Origin: DATADW01 sp963733905
Lineage (GTDB): Bacteria > Actinomycetota > Acidimicrobiia > Spongiisociales > DATADW01
Length of the DNA stretch: 64,000 nucleotides
Reading direction: 5' to 3'
NCBI GenBank assembly: GCA_963733905.1
Contig: CAVTEU010000020.1
Span: 47,893 to 111,892, forward strand
The notes under the pieces were generated by a model. That model was not told the origin of the DNA, ran no database searches, and worked only from the letters and a program-made list of their open reading frames with translations. Both the position numbers and the translations under genes were made by a program. This document shows positions 50,238 through 58,983 of this stretch, piece by piece (the first letter of the stretch is position 1; each line of letters begins with the position of its first letter).

Positions 50238-50325
50238 GATCGAGACCGGGGGCAGCTTCTGGGCATGCGCGATTCACCTGGTCCAGGACCTGGTGATCTT
50301 CTCGTTCATTCACTGGACGGTGTGA
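50170..50325 (+). pseudogene. C-terminal remnant of a CPBP-like membrane protease
   Basis: The plus frame reads PVVGIRVLFGWWVAKSTIET, GGSFWACAIHLVQDLVIFSF and IHWTV before a stop at 50323. This looks like the last two membrane segments of a CPBP-family protein, including the His of the final motif. No EExxxR motif or upstream helices are found in any frame to the left. It faces away from the dihydroorotate-dehydrogenase-like remnant, and both lack their 5' parts at the same place. Confidence 0.4.
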
Positions 50326-50338
50326 ACCGCCCAATTGA

Positions 50339-50353
50339 GTGACTTTCGACCCT
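50339..50353 (+). promoter_or_regulatory. Degenerate DosR-like box
   Basis: GTGACTTTCGACCCT matches the DosR variant GGGACTTTCGGCCCT at 13 of 15 positions. It lies in the gap about 175 bases before the hypothetical gene at 50528. Confidence 0.3.
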
Positions 50354-50527
50354 GGAGCCTTCGGCATACTCGGTAGAAACTCGGGGAATGACCGATCAGT
50401 GAAGTCCTCCATGGTTCAAGAGTGGCAACGAAGAGTTGGCTCTCCGTCCTACGCGTCGAGATGCGATGTGTGCTGAACACCCTGGCGATGCTGGCCCGGA
50501 ACGAGATCGCGCTCCCTGAGCCAAACG

Positions 50528-51013
50528 TTGGTCGATTTCGTCTTGTTCGCCGACGGCAGCCGCTCCGAGGTGTACAGGGAAACAGCCATGCGGCGGCGTC
50601 GCCATGAGGGATTGGTGCTGATCGCCGTTCGCTTTCGTCTGCGCCTCATCGGCAACAGCCGGATAATGCACTGGCTCTTCCGACTCGAGTCGTTGCTCAA
50701 CACAGTTCTCTTCGCGGCCCATCGCGGGTTCCAGACAAAGCTATGGCTGACCGACCGGGACACCGGGTACTACCGGGGGATCTACGAGTGGGAAGGCGCA
50801 GAGGCGGCGGTGGAGTACGCCGAGACCTTGAGAGTGGTGTTGAAACCCTGGGTGCAGGACGGGAGCTTCGCCTACCGGGTCATCGAGGGCCAGTCCCGTG
50901 ACGACTATCTCGATGGGGCGATGATCGCGCAGTCCCTGCCCACCGAGGATGGCTGGTGGCAGCCGGCATCAAGCGTCCAGATCCGGCCGGTGAGCCTCGA
51001 TACCGCCCTGTAG
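50528..51013 (+). CDS. Conserved hypothetical protein (YdhR-like fold?)
   Basis: Intact from a TTG at 50528 (an ATG at 50588 is an alternative): LVDFVLFADGSRSEVYRETA, VLIAVRFRLRLIGNSRIMHW, LFRLESLLNTVLFAAHRGFQ, TKLWLTDRDTGYYRGIYEWE and GAEAAVEYAETLRVVLKPWV. The G-x-Y-x-W-E/D-G-A-E-A-A-x-x-Y-A pattern recalls small YdhR/monooxygenase-like ferredoxin folds that report on a flow of substrates. No catalytic motif is evident. The last 109 bases overlap the convergent cupin frame. Confidence 0.6.
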   Translation: MVDFVLFADGSRSEVYRETAMRRRRHEGLVLIAVRFRLRLIGNSRIMHWLFRLESLLNTVLFAAHRGFQTKLWLTDRDTGYYRGIYEWEGAEAAVEYAETLRVVLKPWVQDGSFAYRVIEGQSRDDYLDGAMIAQSLPTEDGWWQPASSVQIRPVSLDTAL

Positions 51014-51453
51014 TGCGGCGCGGGATCGCGAGCTATGCCATCAGCCGGGGAGATCCCCCCTTCAGGCGCCGTCGGATTCCAAGCGTCGGCCTTCGTGCGA
51101 TGGACGGTGCCGGGCGGGTGGTGGGGAGGGGCGTAGACCGAGTAGAGCTTCAGGTCGCCCGATCCGGTGTTGACCACGTTGTGCCACGTCCCGGCCGGGA
51201 CTATCACGGCATAGTCATCATGGATCTCGTGGGTCTCGTCGACGCTGTCGGGCGTGCTCCCAAACTCGACGCGCCCTTCGCCTTGCTCGATCCTCAGGAA
51301 CTGATCGTTGTCCGGATGCACCTCACGGCCGATGTCCTCTCCGGGCGCCAACCGCATCACCGTTAGCTGAAGGTGTTGGCCGGTGAAGAGCACCGTGCGG
51401 AACGTCTCGTTTTCCACTGTTGCCCGATCGATATCATCCACCCAACCGGTCAT
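50905..51453 (-). CDS. Cupin domain protein, 3' end uncertain
   Basis: Strong ribosome-binding site (aaggaggtgac) before ATG 51453. Starts MTGWVDDIDRATVENETFRT. Motif 1 is PGEDIGREVHPDNDQFLRIE with GEGRVEF; motif 2 is VIVPAGTWHNVVNTGSGDLK; the domain closes LYSVYAPPHHPPGTVHRTKA. The family usually stops just after HRTKAD. Here the frame runs 50 codons further with unrelated residues into the convergent gene, so an indel near 51090 probably hid the stop. Function unknown; related cupins accompany stress genes. Confidence 0.75.
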   Translation of the reverse strand: MTGWVDDIDRATVENETFRTVLFTGQHLQLTVMRLAPGEDIGREVHPDNDQFLRIEQGEGRVEFGSTPDSVDETHEIHDDYAVIVPAGTWHNVVNTGSGDLKLYSVYAPPHHPPGTVHRTKADAWNPTAPEGGISPADGIARDPAPHYRAVSRLTGRIWTLDAGCHQPSSVGRDCAIIAPSR

Positions 51454-51457
51454 AGGG

Positions 51458-52018
51458 TCACCTCCTTGGATTTCGCTTGTCTACTCGACCGTCCCGCATC
51501 ATGGTGCGACTGGTGCCTTGGTTTCCGCCAGCATCCCTGATGTGCGACCAGGTGGTCGCGGACGTCGGGAGGATCGGCAGGACGACAAGGCCAAGCCCGA
51601 CCGAGCCGTAGACCGCTTGGAGCCACGTCGCCTCGGGCAGGAACGCCAGCTCGAGCAGGATCCACACGACTTGGCCGGCGCCGATTATGAGTGCCCCGGC
51701 CCACGACCAGTGGTGGCCGGTGCGGCTCTCGACCCAATCGAGCCAGTGCCACTCCGGCCGGCGGATGACCCCATACGCAACGACGAGCGAGCCAACTCCA
51801 AAGCCCAGTCCCAGCACCAGCCCGGGGATCACCCAGCTGTCGATCAGCGGGATACCGTCTAGCCACGCTTGCGGGAGCATGATCTCGCCGCCAATACCGA
51901 AGACCATGGCTAGTCCACCCGCCAGGGCGCTTATCCCGAGCAGCAGGAGAAGCGCGATCAATGCCACCACCGGCCGGGGCCGTCTGGTGGTCACGGGGGC
52001 TGTCTGGACGCTGGTCAC
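51458..52018 (-). CDS. Four-helix membrane protein
   Basis: From GTG 52018 (preceded by GAGGAGG), about 186 residues: TSVQTAPVTTRRPRPVVALI, ALLLLLGISALAGGLAMVFG, WVIPGLVLGLGFGVGSLVVA, WSWAGALIIGAGQVVWILLE and VYGSVGLGLVVLPILPTSAT. Four membrane helices with short loops; no known domain was recognised. The open frame extends upstream to 52396, antisense to the PPOX gene, and is rejected there. The stop is 4 bases before the cupin start, so the two are coupled. A perfect DosR-type palindrome lies 55 bases upstream. Confidence 0.72.
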   Translation of the reverse strand: MTSVQTAPVTTRRPRPVVALIALLLLLGISALAGGLAMVFGIGGEIMLPQAWLDGIPLIDSWVIPGLVLGLGFGVGSLVVAYGVIRRPEWHWLDWVESRTGHHWSWAGALIIGAGQVVWILLELAFLPEATWLQAVYGSVGLGLVVLPILPTSATTWSHIRDAGGNQGTSRTMMRDGRVDKRNPRR

Positions 52019-52072
52019 GGAGGCCTCCTCTGAGTCACCGCCCACCATGACCCTGCTCATGGCCTGCCGCCA

Positions 52073-52086
52073 GGGACCAATGTCCC
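52073..52086. promoter_or_regulatory. DosR box GGGAC-N4-GTCCC between divergent genes
   Basis: gggaccaatgtccc is a perfect palindrome matching the core of the mycobacterial DosR consensus (GGGACTWWAGTCCC; arms identical). It lies 55 bases upstream of the membrane protein-cupin pair and 82 bases upstream of the PPOX gene, so it could activate both directions. The devR gene is 8.5 kb away. Confidence 0.55.
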
Positions 52087-52167
52087 TCCTCCCCTGCGAT
52101 TGGTCATTCGGCCCTGGTACACCAGCCGGCGAAACAGCCATGTTTCGACGACCAAAGGAGGTGACGG

Positions 52168-52608
52168 ATGACGAGCAGTTCAACTCGTCCGCTCGACCAC
52201 GCCGGGCTGGAGGTGCTTGGCAGCAGCGAGTGCACCAGGCTGCTGCACGATCACCAGGTGGGGCGCGTCGCTTTCCTCGAAGCAGGCGAGCCCTGGGTTC
52301 TTCCCGTGGTCTACCGGCTCGACGGGAACCGGATCGTCTTCCGCTCGGCCGTGGGGGCCAAGCTCGATCTCGCCGAGCGCGCCGACCCCATCGCATTCGA
52401 GATCGACGGTTGGGACGAAGAGGACCGGGTCGGTTGGAGCGTGCTCGTGAGGGGCATCCCGCATGACATCACCGACGCCGACGAGATCGCCCGGCTCGAC
52501 GCACTCGGCGTCGAGCAGTGGGTGGCCGGCCCCTACCCGATGCGGTGGATCGTGATCATCCCCGACGAGATCACCGGCCGTCGCATCTCACCGCACCAAC
52601 CCGCCTGA
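52168..52608 (+). CDS. PPOX-class FMN-binding split-barrel protein
   Basis: Intact 146 residues starting MTSSSTRPLDHAGLEVLGSS with a GGAGGTGAC site. The family blocks ECTRLLHDHQVGRVAFLEAG, PWVLPVVYRLDGNRIVFRSA, VGAKLDLAERADPIAFEIDG and WSVLVRGIPHDITD resemble mycobacterial dormancy-regulon flavin/F420 proteins. A second PPOX paralogue lies at 47199. The reaction is unknown. Confidence 0.88.
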   Translation: MTSSSTRPLDHAGLEVLGSSECTRLLHDHQVGRVAFLEAGEPWVLPVVYRLDGNRIVFRSAVGAKLDLAERADPIAFEIDGWDEEDRVGWSVLVRGIPHDITDADEIARLDALGVEQWVAGPYPMRWIVIIPDEITGRRISPHQPA

Positions 52609-52628
52609 GTGCAGGCGGCGTTCGGCGG

Positions 52629-53012
52629 TCAATCCTCGGCTAGCTGCTCGGTGAGCGCCCAGAGCACGTCCTTGACGCTGGCGACTCCGACGAGCTTGTC
52701 ACCGTCGGTTATGGGAAGGTGCCGGTAGCCGGTCGCTGCCATCCACATCGCCGCCTCGCTCACCTCGAGGTCGGCCTCCACCGTATCGGGGGCCGGTGTC
52801 ATCCACGCCTCGACCGTCTCGCTCTCCAGGTCGGCGCCGTGCGCTGCGGCTCGCAAGAGGTCGCGCTCGGTGAGAATCCCCTCCAGGGTGTCGCTGTGCC
52901 CGACGACCACCGACCCGACATCACCGGTGTCCATGATGATCGCCGCTTGACGAAGGTTGGCATCGGCCGAGCACCTCACCGGCGGACGAGCGATCAGCTC
53001 ACGCACTTCCAT
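52629..53012 (-). CDS. CBS-domain pair protein (Rv2626c-like)
   Basis: Intact 127 residues from ATG 53012: two CBS motifs, VRELIARPPVRCSADANLRQ through VVVGHSDTLEGILTERDLLR, and TVEAWMTPAPDTVEADLEVS through YRHLPITDGDKLVGVASVKD. Stand-alone CBS pairs bind adenine nucleotides and sense energy state. The size and make-up resemble hypoxic response protein 1 of Mycobacterium tuberculosis, a DosR-regulon member. The open frame upstream of 53012 is not coding. It is divergent from a flavodoxin gene, with DosR-like sites between. Confidence 0.88.
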   Translation of the reverse strand: MEVRELIARPPVRCSADANLRQAAIIMDTGDVGSVVVGHSDTLEGILTERDLLRAAAHGADLESETVEAWMTPAPDTVEADLEVSEAAMWMAATGYRHLPITDGDKLVGVASVKDVLWALTEQLAED

Positions 53013-53141
53013 ATGTCCTCCTCGACGTTCCATTCTCGACGCCGGTGCGGCCGCCCAAGAAGTGGAGTAGGTCCATTCGGGGCGGGACCTTCGGGTGCAA
53101 AGCCGTGCACCGAGCTGCATTCTGCTCCGGTCATGGCACCG

Positions 53142-53161
53142 TTCGGGTCCTTCGCCCCTGG
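53142..53161. promoter_or_regulatory. Degenerate DosR-like box between CBS and flavodoxin genes
   Basis: ttcgggtccttcgcccctgg fits the outer TTSGGG and central CCC positions of the DosR consensus with several mismatches. A second partial site, GGGACCTTCGGGTGC, is at 53084-53098. The pair lies in the 200-base gap between the divergent CBS and flavodoxin genes. Confidence 0.3.
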
Positions 53162-53211
53162 AAACAGCGGATGGGGAGGCCGATGGTGGTCGAAAGAGAA
53201 AGGACGTGAGA

Positions 53212-53740
53212 TGAAGGTCTTGGTGACGGCTGCCTCGAAGCATGGCGCAACTCTCGGAGATCGCCGCCCGAATCGGCTCCGAGCTCGAGGAGCGGGGAGT
53301 GGAGACGGTGGTGGCCGACCCAGGCGACATCGACTCGCTCGATGGGATCGGGGCGGTGGTGCTGGGCAGCGCGGTTTACGCCGGCCATTGGCTCTCTCCC
53401 GCAAAGGACTTCGTGGACCGCTTCGAGCCGACCCTGACACCGATCCCGGTGTGGATCTTCTCCAGCGGACCGATCGGTGACCCACCGAAACCCGATGAGG
53501 ACCCGGTCGATGTCGCCGAGATCCAGCGCCGCACGTCGGCGATGGAGCACCGGCTGTTCGCCGGCACGCTCGACAAGACCAAGCTCGGGTTCGCCGAGCG
53601 GGCCGTCGTGGCGGCGTTGCGTGCCCCGGTGGGCGATTTCCGCGACTGGGACGCCATCACCGCCTGGGCAGCTGAAATCGCCGCCGCGCTCGCCGATCGG
53701 ACCCGCTGGTTCCATGAAGCAGTCCGCACGCGCTCAGCCG
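53212..53740 (+). CDS. Flavodoxin-domain protein (HemG-like), frameshifted
   Basis: Starts MKVLVTAASKHGAT (FMN phosphate-binding loop T-A-A-S-K-H-G-A-T) at ATG 53212. After an indel near 53255 it continues SEIAARIGSELEERGVETVV, DIDSLDGIGAVVLGSAVYAG, HWLSPAKDFVDRFEPTLTPI and PVWIFSSGPIGDPP. The C-terminal helix has RDWDAITAWAAEIAAAL. This resembles the flavodoxin-like menaquinone-dependent protoporphyrinogen dehydrogenase group or stress flavodoxins. The true stop is obscured by an indel near 53715, where it meets the convergent mgtE gene. Confidence 0.78.
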
Positions 53741-54702
53741 AGCAGGAGCATGGCGACCCCGAAATAGATCAGGATCGAGAGGAGATCCTGGATGACGGTG
53801 GCCAGTGGCCCCGAGCCGAACGCGGGATCGGTCCCAAGCCGGCTCAGGAGTGGAGGCAGCGACATCGCCACCGCGGTTGCCACGGCGCAAGCGGCGAAGA
53901 TCGAGATGGCCACCACCGCCACCACGCCCCGCTCCACGGTCAGCAGCCCGATTGGAATGAAGGCCAGGGCAAGGCTTACTCCGATCAACAGACCGGTCAC
54001 GAGCTCCCGTCGGAGCATGGGGCGGATCGACACCCCGATAGAGAGCCCTCGAACCACCACCACCTCTGTTTGGGTCCCGACCGCATCGGCCATGATAGAC
54101 GATCGCGGGCAGGAAGAAGGCCAGCGAGAGGTTGGAGGCGAGCTGTTCCTCGAAACCCGACACGATGAGCGCCGCCACCATGCTCCCCGCCAGTCCCAGC
54201 AGCAGCCAGGGAAGGCGGTGGACGTAGCGACGGGCGACACGCTCCTCGGTCGCCTCCCTGACACTGCGGGTGTCGTCCCGGTAACCGGCGATACGGGACA
54301 AGTCGCTTGAGTGCTTCTCGAGGAGCAGACCGAGCATACCGGTCGCCGGGATCAGCCCATGGAAAGAGCCATCTTGATCGATGACGGCGAGGCTTCGCTC
54401 GCCGTGGGCGACCGCCTGTGTCGCCGCGTGGACGCGGTTCATCCCCGGCTTCACCACCGGTGGGTGTGGGTCCATGATCTCTGACATCGGGGTGTCGTCT
54501 TCGGCGGCGATCAGGTCCTCCAACCGAACCATCCCGGCGATCTTCCCCTCCGAGACCACCACCAGGTCGTCGGCAGAGTCCAGCCTCGAGCCGCGCAACC
54601 GCTGCCAAACCTCCGCCGCCGTCTCGCCGGGCTCGGCGACGGGGACATTCTGCACCGACGAATTCGGCCGGCACTCTTCCGGGAAGCGGAGACGGTGGGC
54701 AT
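53734..54702 (-). CDS. mgtE: MgtE-type magnesium transporter, frameshifted
   Basis: The N-terminal CBS pair reads VVVSEGKIAGMVRLEDLIAA, MSEIMDPHPPVVKPGMNRVH and SLAVIDQDGSFHGLIPATGM. The membrane domain follows: RLPWLLLGLAGSMVAALIVS, SLAFFLPAIVYMADAVGTQT (MgtE signature), VVVRGLSIG, ELVTGLLIGVSLALAFIPIG and TVIQDLLSILIYFGVAMLLL. Indels lie near 54090 and near the start (54660). The usual helical N-domain before the CBS pair seems absent, making it a short MgtE. The CBS domains normally gate the channel by Mg2+. Confidence 0.85.
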
Positions 54703-54755
54703 GGGGACTCCTCGATCGGCGCGGGCAGGCTATCCGCAGGCACCGGCGAGACTCC

Positions 54756-56014
54756 TCACAGCTTCCGTGGGACGGGTTCCTCCATGTGGTCGTGGGGTGA
54801 TGCCTTCTCGGCATCGCCATCGGCAACGGCACGGCCGTACCACGCTGCCAACGGCCGCGCCGTCAGCCCGTGTGCCAGCACGGACAAGAGGATGGTCCAG
54901 GTTGCGACCTCGACGAGTTCCTCAATCGCCAGACCGGTCCCCTCGAGCGTCTCGAAGGCGATGATGGTGAAGACGACAGAGGCGAGCCCCCTCGGGCCGA
55001 ACCAGCCCATGAAGGCGGGCGAGGCGCGTCGTAGCCCGGTTCCTGCCAAGGCGACGGCGACCGGGACCATCCGGATGACGGTGAGGCTGAGGACCGCATA
55101 GGCGATCGCCACGGGGTCGATCTGGCTCGTGAGGACCGGGCCCACGAGGGCGGCGCCGAAAAGCGACCAAACCAGGAAAGAAAGGAACAGTCCGACGTCC
55201 TCGGTGAACAGTGTGGCCTCGACCAACTGCCCTCGCGTGGCGGCGGCGAAGAGGATCCCCCGACGAAGGCGGCCACGAACCCGTTCCCACCGAACGACAC
55301 CGCGGCGAGGTATGAGACAAAGGCAGTGGTCATCACGGCCAACCGATCAGACGTCTCCGAAGTCCATCCCCTCCGACGTGCCACGACAAGGAGGCGCCCG
55401 GACCCGAAGCCCACTACCACCGCGACGACTATCGCCACACCAAGGTCGGTGATGGATTCGGTCAACCAGTCCTCGGGGCCGGCGCCTACCTCGGAAACCA
55501 CGATGGCGAGGAACAGGGTGACCAGAGGCGTGGCGAGCCCATCGTTGAGTCCGCTCTCCACATTGAGGGCCCGACGAATCCGTCCTGGGACCGAACGGTC
55601 AGAGAACACCCCGAGTCCGAGGGCGGCATCGGTCGGCGCCAGGATGCTCGCCACGAGTGCGGCAGCGGCCCAGGTGAGGCCGGGGACCAGCCACGCCGCT
55701 GTCAGCGTCCCGGCGATGACGGTGAGCGGGAAACCGATGAGGAGCAACCGAGCGGGCAGGCCCGGATCGAGCCGAAGGTCGTTCCAGCGCAAGGTGGCGG
55801 CGTCGGCGAAGAGCAGGACAGCGAGGGTCACCTCGGTGACGACCTTCGCCACCTCGGTATCCAGGGAGACGTCGAACATCCCGAGACCGGCCGGTCCGAT
55901 CAGCGCGCCGGCGGCGACGAAGACCATCGGCGCCGTGATCGACCACCGCTCCAAGCGGCCGGCCACCAGCGAATAGCCGATGAACACCGCGCCCAGGATC
56001 ACGAGACCGAGCAT
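54756..56014 (-). CDS. Cation/proton antiporter (CPA1/NhaP-like), one frameshift
   Basis: Starts MLGLVILGAVFIGYSLVAGR at 56014. About 12 membrane helices include APMVFVAAGALIGPAGLGMF, VTLAVLLFADAATLRWNDLR, LVASILAPTDAALGLGVFSD and ALNVESGLNDGLATPLVTLF (ND motif of the ion site). After an indel near 55260 come LFLSFLVWSLFGAALVGPVL and GWFGPRGLASVVFTIIAFET. The order and the P-T-D and S-G-L-N-D motifs are typical of Na+(K+)/H+ antiporters. The ion is not deducible. It shares the strand with mgtE and the sulfatase gene. Confidence 0.9.
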
Positions 56015-56059
56015 GTCCCCTGCCCCCGTCCGCCCTCGTCGGTTGCTGCCGAGAGCCTT

Positions 56060-58433
56060 CTACTGGCGTGCCATCGCGATGCGGTAGCGCTCCTCCGGTG
56101 AGATGAGATGATCGGCGTCCTCGGCGCCCTCATCGACATCGATCTGGACCCATTTGACCCTTCCGGTGAAGCCTGCTTCCCTTCGGCCAAGTCGTCGGTC
56201 ACCGGGGTGCCGGTGTCGTTGCCGACATCGGCGGTCTCGTCCGCCGAGAAGACCATGGGGACGGTGGCATCGACCCGTCCCTCGCCAACCTTCTGTCCCA
56301 TCGAGGTAGAGCGTGGCGGTCCCACCCTTGCCCAGGCCGCCGCCGTCATAGTCGAACTCGACCCGGACCTGATGCTCTCCGGGAGGGACCGGGTCGGGGC
56401 CGTACACCTTGAACCGCTGAAGACCGAACAGGTTGTAGCAGTGCGCCGGCTTGCCATCACTTGAGATAGAGGCTCCAGCCTCCGAAGGCACCGCCCTGAG
56501 CGACGATCGTCCCCTCTGCTCCCCCGACTGGGACCTCGAACTCGGCGGTCACCGCATACGACTTGTTCTTGAGTACGAGCACCGAGTTCTCCGACAGCCG
56601 GCCCATCCCGCCAAAGATGACCTGGGTATTCCCCTGGATCAGTTGGGGTCGCCCGGCCAGATCTGCATTGAACCGCTCGACCCGCCGATCGTCGAGAGGG
56701 AGGACGTTGTACTTGGCCGCCTCGATCACGAACAACATCTGCAGCTCTGCGAGCTTGTCGGGCTGCTCTTCGGCGAGATTGTGTGCCTGGGTCCAGTCGT
56801 CTGGGCTGTAAAGCTCCCAGACGTCGTCCTTGAGAGCGGGGAGCGGGGTATTCGGGTCCCACGGGGTGCTGTGACGGGTCACCGCCGTCCAACCCTCGTG
56901 GTAGATCCCCCGGTTGACGAACATCTCGAAGTACTGAGTGGTGTGCCGGTCGGGAGCATCTCCGTCGCCCGAAGGCGTACACCATCGAGGAGCCCTCGAT
57001 CGGCGCCTGTTGAATCCCGTTGACGTGTGAGGGGTGAGGCAACCCGGCCACCTCGAGGACCGTCGGAGCGACATCGATCACGTGATGGAACTGGTGTCGA
57101 ATCTCGCCCTTCGCCTCGAATCCGTTTGGCCAATGGACAATGGTGCCGTTCCTGGTTCCGCCCCAGTGCGAGGCGACCTGCTTGGTCCATTGGTACGGGG
57201 TGTCCATGGCATGGGCCCACCCGACGGCGTAGTGGTTGTAAGCCTTCGGCGTGCCGAATTCATCGATGCGCGACGCCATGAACTCGGTTGTCTCGAGCTC
57301 GCTCGCCCCGTTGAGCATCAACAACTCGTTGAACGTCCCCTGCAACGTGCCTTCCGCAGACGCCCCGTTGTCGCCGATCATGCAGTAGATGAGGGTGTCC
57401 TCGAGAAGCTCGAGACTCTCGAGGGAATCGAGCAGCCGCCCGACGTGGTGGTCGGTGTGCTCCATGAACCCGGCGTAGACCTCCATCTGTCGGGAGAGCA
57501 CCGGCTTGAGGTCGTCGGGCATGTCGTCCCACGCTGGGATCTCGTCGGGCCGAGCGGTGAACTCGGCGTCATCGGGGATCACTCCGAGTTCCTTTTGCCG
57601 GGTGACGATCTCCTCACGCAGCACGATCCCACCCCTGATCGAACTTGCCCCGGTACTTGTCGGACCACACCTTGGGCACATGGTGCGGTGCGTGGGTGCC
57701 CCAGGGGCGTAGTAGACGAAGAAGGGCTTGTCCGGGGTCAGCGCCTTCTGCTGGCGGATCCACTCGATTGTACGGTCGGTCATGTCCTCGGTGAAGTGGT
57801 AGCCCTCCTCGGGGGTGCGATCCGGCTCAACCGGCACCGTGTCCCGGTAGATGGCAGGGGCGTACTGGTTGGTCTCACCACCGATGAACCCGTAGAAGTG
57901 CTCGAAGCCGTTGCCAGGTGACGGCCAGCGGTCGAAGGGACCCATCGGGCTCGTCTCCCAGACAGGCACCTCGTGGCACTTGCCAAAGTGGGCGGTGGAG
58001 TACCCGTTGAGCTTGAGCGTCTCCGCCAAGCGGTGCCTTGTTCTTGGGCCGCAGCGAGCTGTACCCGGGGGCCGAGGTGGCGATCTCGGTGATCCCGCCC
58101 ATCCCCACCGAGTGATGGTTGCGTCCGGTGAGCAGCGCGGCCCGGGTGGGCGAGCACAGGGCGGTGGTGTGAAACCGGGTGAAACGCAGACCACTCGGCG
58201 GCAAGCCGTTCGAAGGTTGGCGTGACACAAGGGCCCCGAAGGCGCTCGAGGAGCCGAAACCGGCATCGTCGATCAGGATGATCAGACACGTTGGGGGCAC
58301 CTGCAGGTGGGCGCAGCGGCACGATCGGTGGGTAGCTCGTACTGGGGTCCTTGGCGTCGTAGGTGGTCACCCCGACGTGTTGCGCGTCGGGTATGGGCAG
58401 GACCGAACGTTCGATCCGCGCTTCATCCGTCAT
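56060..58433 (-). CDS. Arylsulfatase, multiply frameshifted
   Basis: From ATG 58433 (MTDEARIERSVLPIPDAQHV). Metal site LIILIDDAGFGSSSAFGALV. Formylglycine motif FHTTALCSPTRAALLTGRNH (C-x-P-x-R). Then GYSTAHFGKCHEVPVWETSP, YAGFMEHTDHHVGRLLDSLE, YCMIGDNGASAEGTLQGTFN and RNGTIVHWPNGFEAKGEIRH, followed by a C-terminal beta-rich part ending ISPEERYRIAMARQ at 56060. The length of about 790 residues matches mycobacterial AtsA-type arylsulfatases. It needs a formylglycine-generating enzyme encoded elsewhere. Indels lie near 58280, 58040, 57620, 56970, 56450 and 56280. A SulP transporter lies just beyond. Confidence 0.9.
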
Positions 58434-58573
58434 GTCGAGCCTCCCGCCCACGCGCCTGAACACCGAGCACGTAACAAAGTTGGGCCATTTCCGGAACAAT
58501 GAGATGGACCGCCCGACCCTACATCACCCGATTTGGGCGAAAGCGTGTGGGCTCCGCCCGATATCCTCGCCCG

Positions 58574-58981
58574 GTGGACATCATCGACCGTCACTTCGCC
58601 GCAGAGAACGCTCACGACGTGGCCGCCACGCTCGCCACCTATACCGACGACATCGTATGGGACGACATAACCCACCCCGACTCTCCCTTCTCGGGCAAGG
58701 AGGCGGTGGGCTCCGTCTACAGCGGGATCATCGACGCCATTCCCGATGTCCATCTCGAGTCGGTGAAGCGGATAGACGCCGGCACCACCGTCATCGACGA
58801 GTCGATCCTGACCGGACACGTCCACGGCTCTTGGGCCGGTATGGAGGGTGGTGGCGCTCCCGTTCGGGTGAGGATCCTCCACATCTTCGAGATCCGGGAC
58901 GGGCTGATCAGCTACGAGAACGCCTGGTTCAACGCCGCCGAGGTGATGCGCCAGGTCGAGGAGTGGACGGCGAACCAGTAG
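58574..58981 (+). CDS. SnoaL-like/NTF2-fold protein
   Basis: From GTG 58574, about 135 residues: DIIDRHFAAENAHDVAATLA, TYTDDIVWDDITHPDSPFSG, GIIDAIPDVHLESVKRIDAG and HIFEIRDGLISYENAWFNAA. This is the SnoaL-like polyketide-cyclase/ketosteroid-isomerase fold. Such proteins carry varied small-molecule activities, so no reaction is assigned. The open frame extends upstream to 58499 without a good start. It is 2 bases from the SulP gene and is divergent from the arylsulfatase. Confidence 0.82.
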   Translation: MDIIDRHFAAENAHDVAATLATYTDDIVWDDITHPDSPFSGKEAVGSVYSGIIDAIPDVHLESVKRIDAGTTVIDESILTGHVHGSWAGMEGGGAPVRVRILHIFEIRDGLISYENAWFNAAEVMRQVEEWTANQ

Positions 58982-58983
58982 CG

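Noticed and set aside
52019..52396. N-terminal extension of the membrane protein at 51458
   Set aside because: The extension is Arg/Pro-rich, antisense to the intact PPOX gene, and crosses the DosR-like promoter region.
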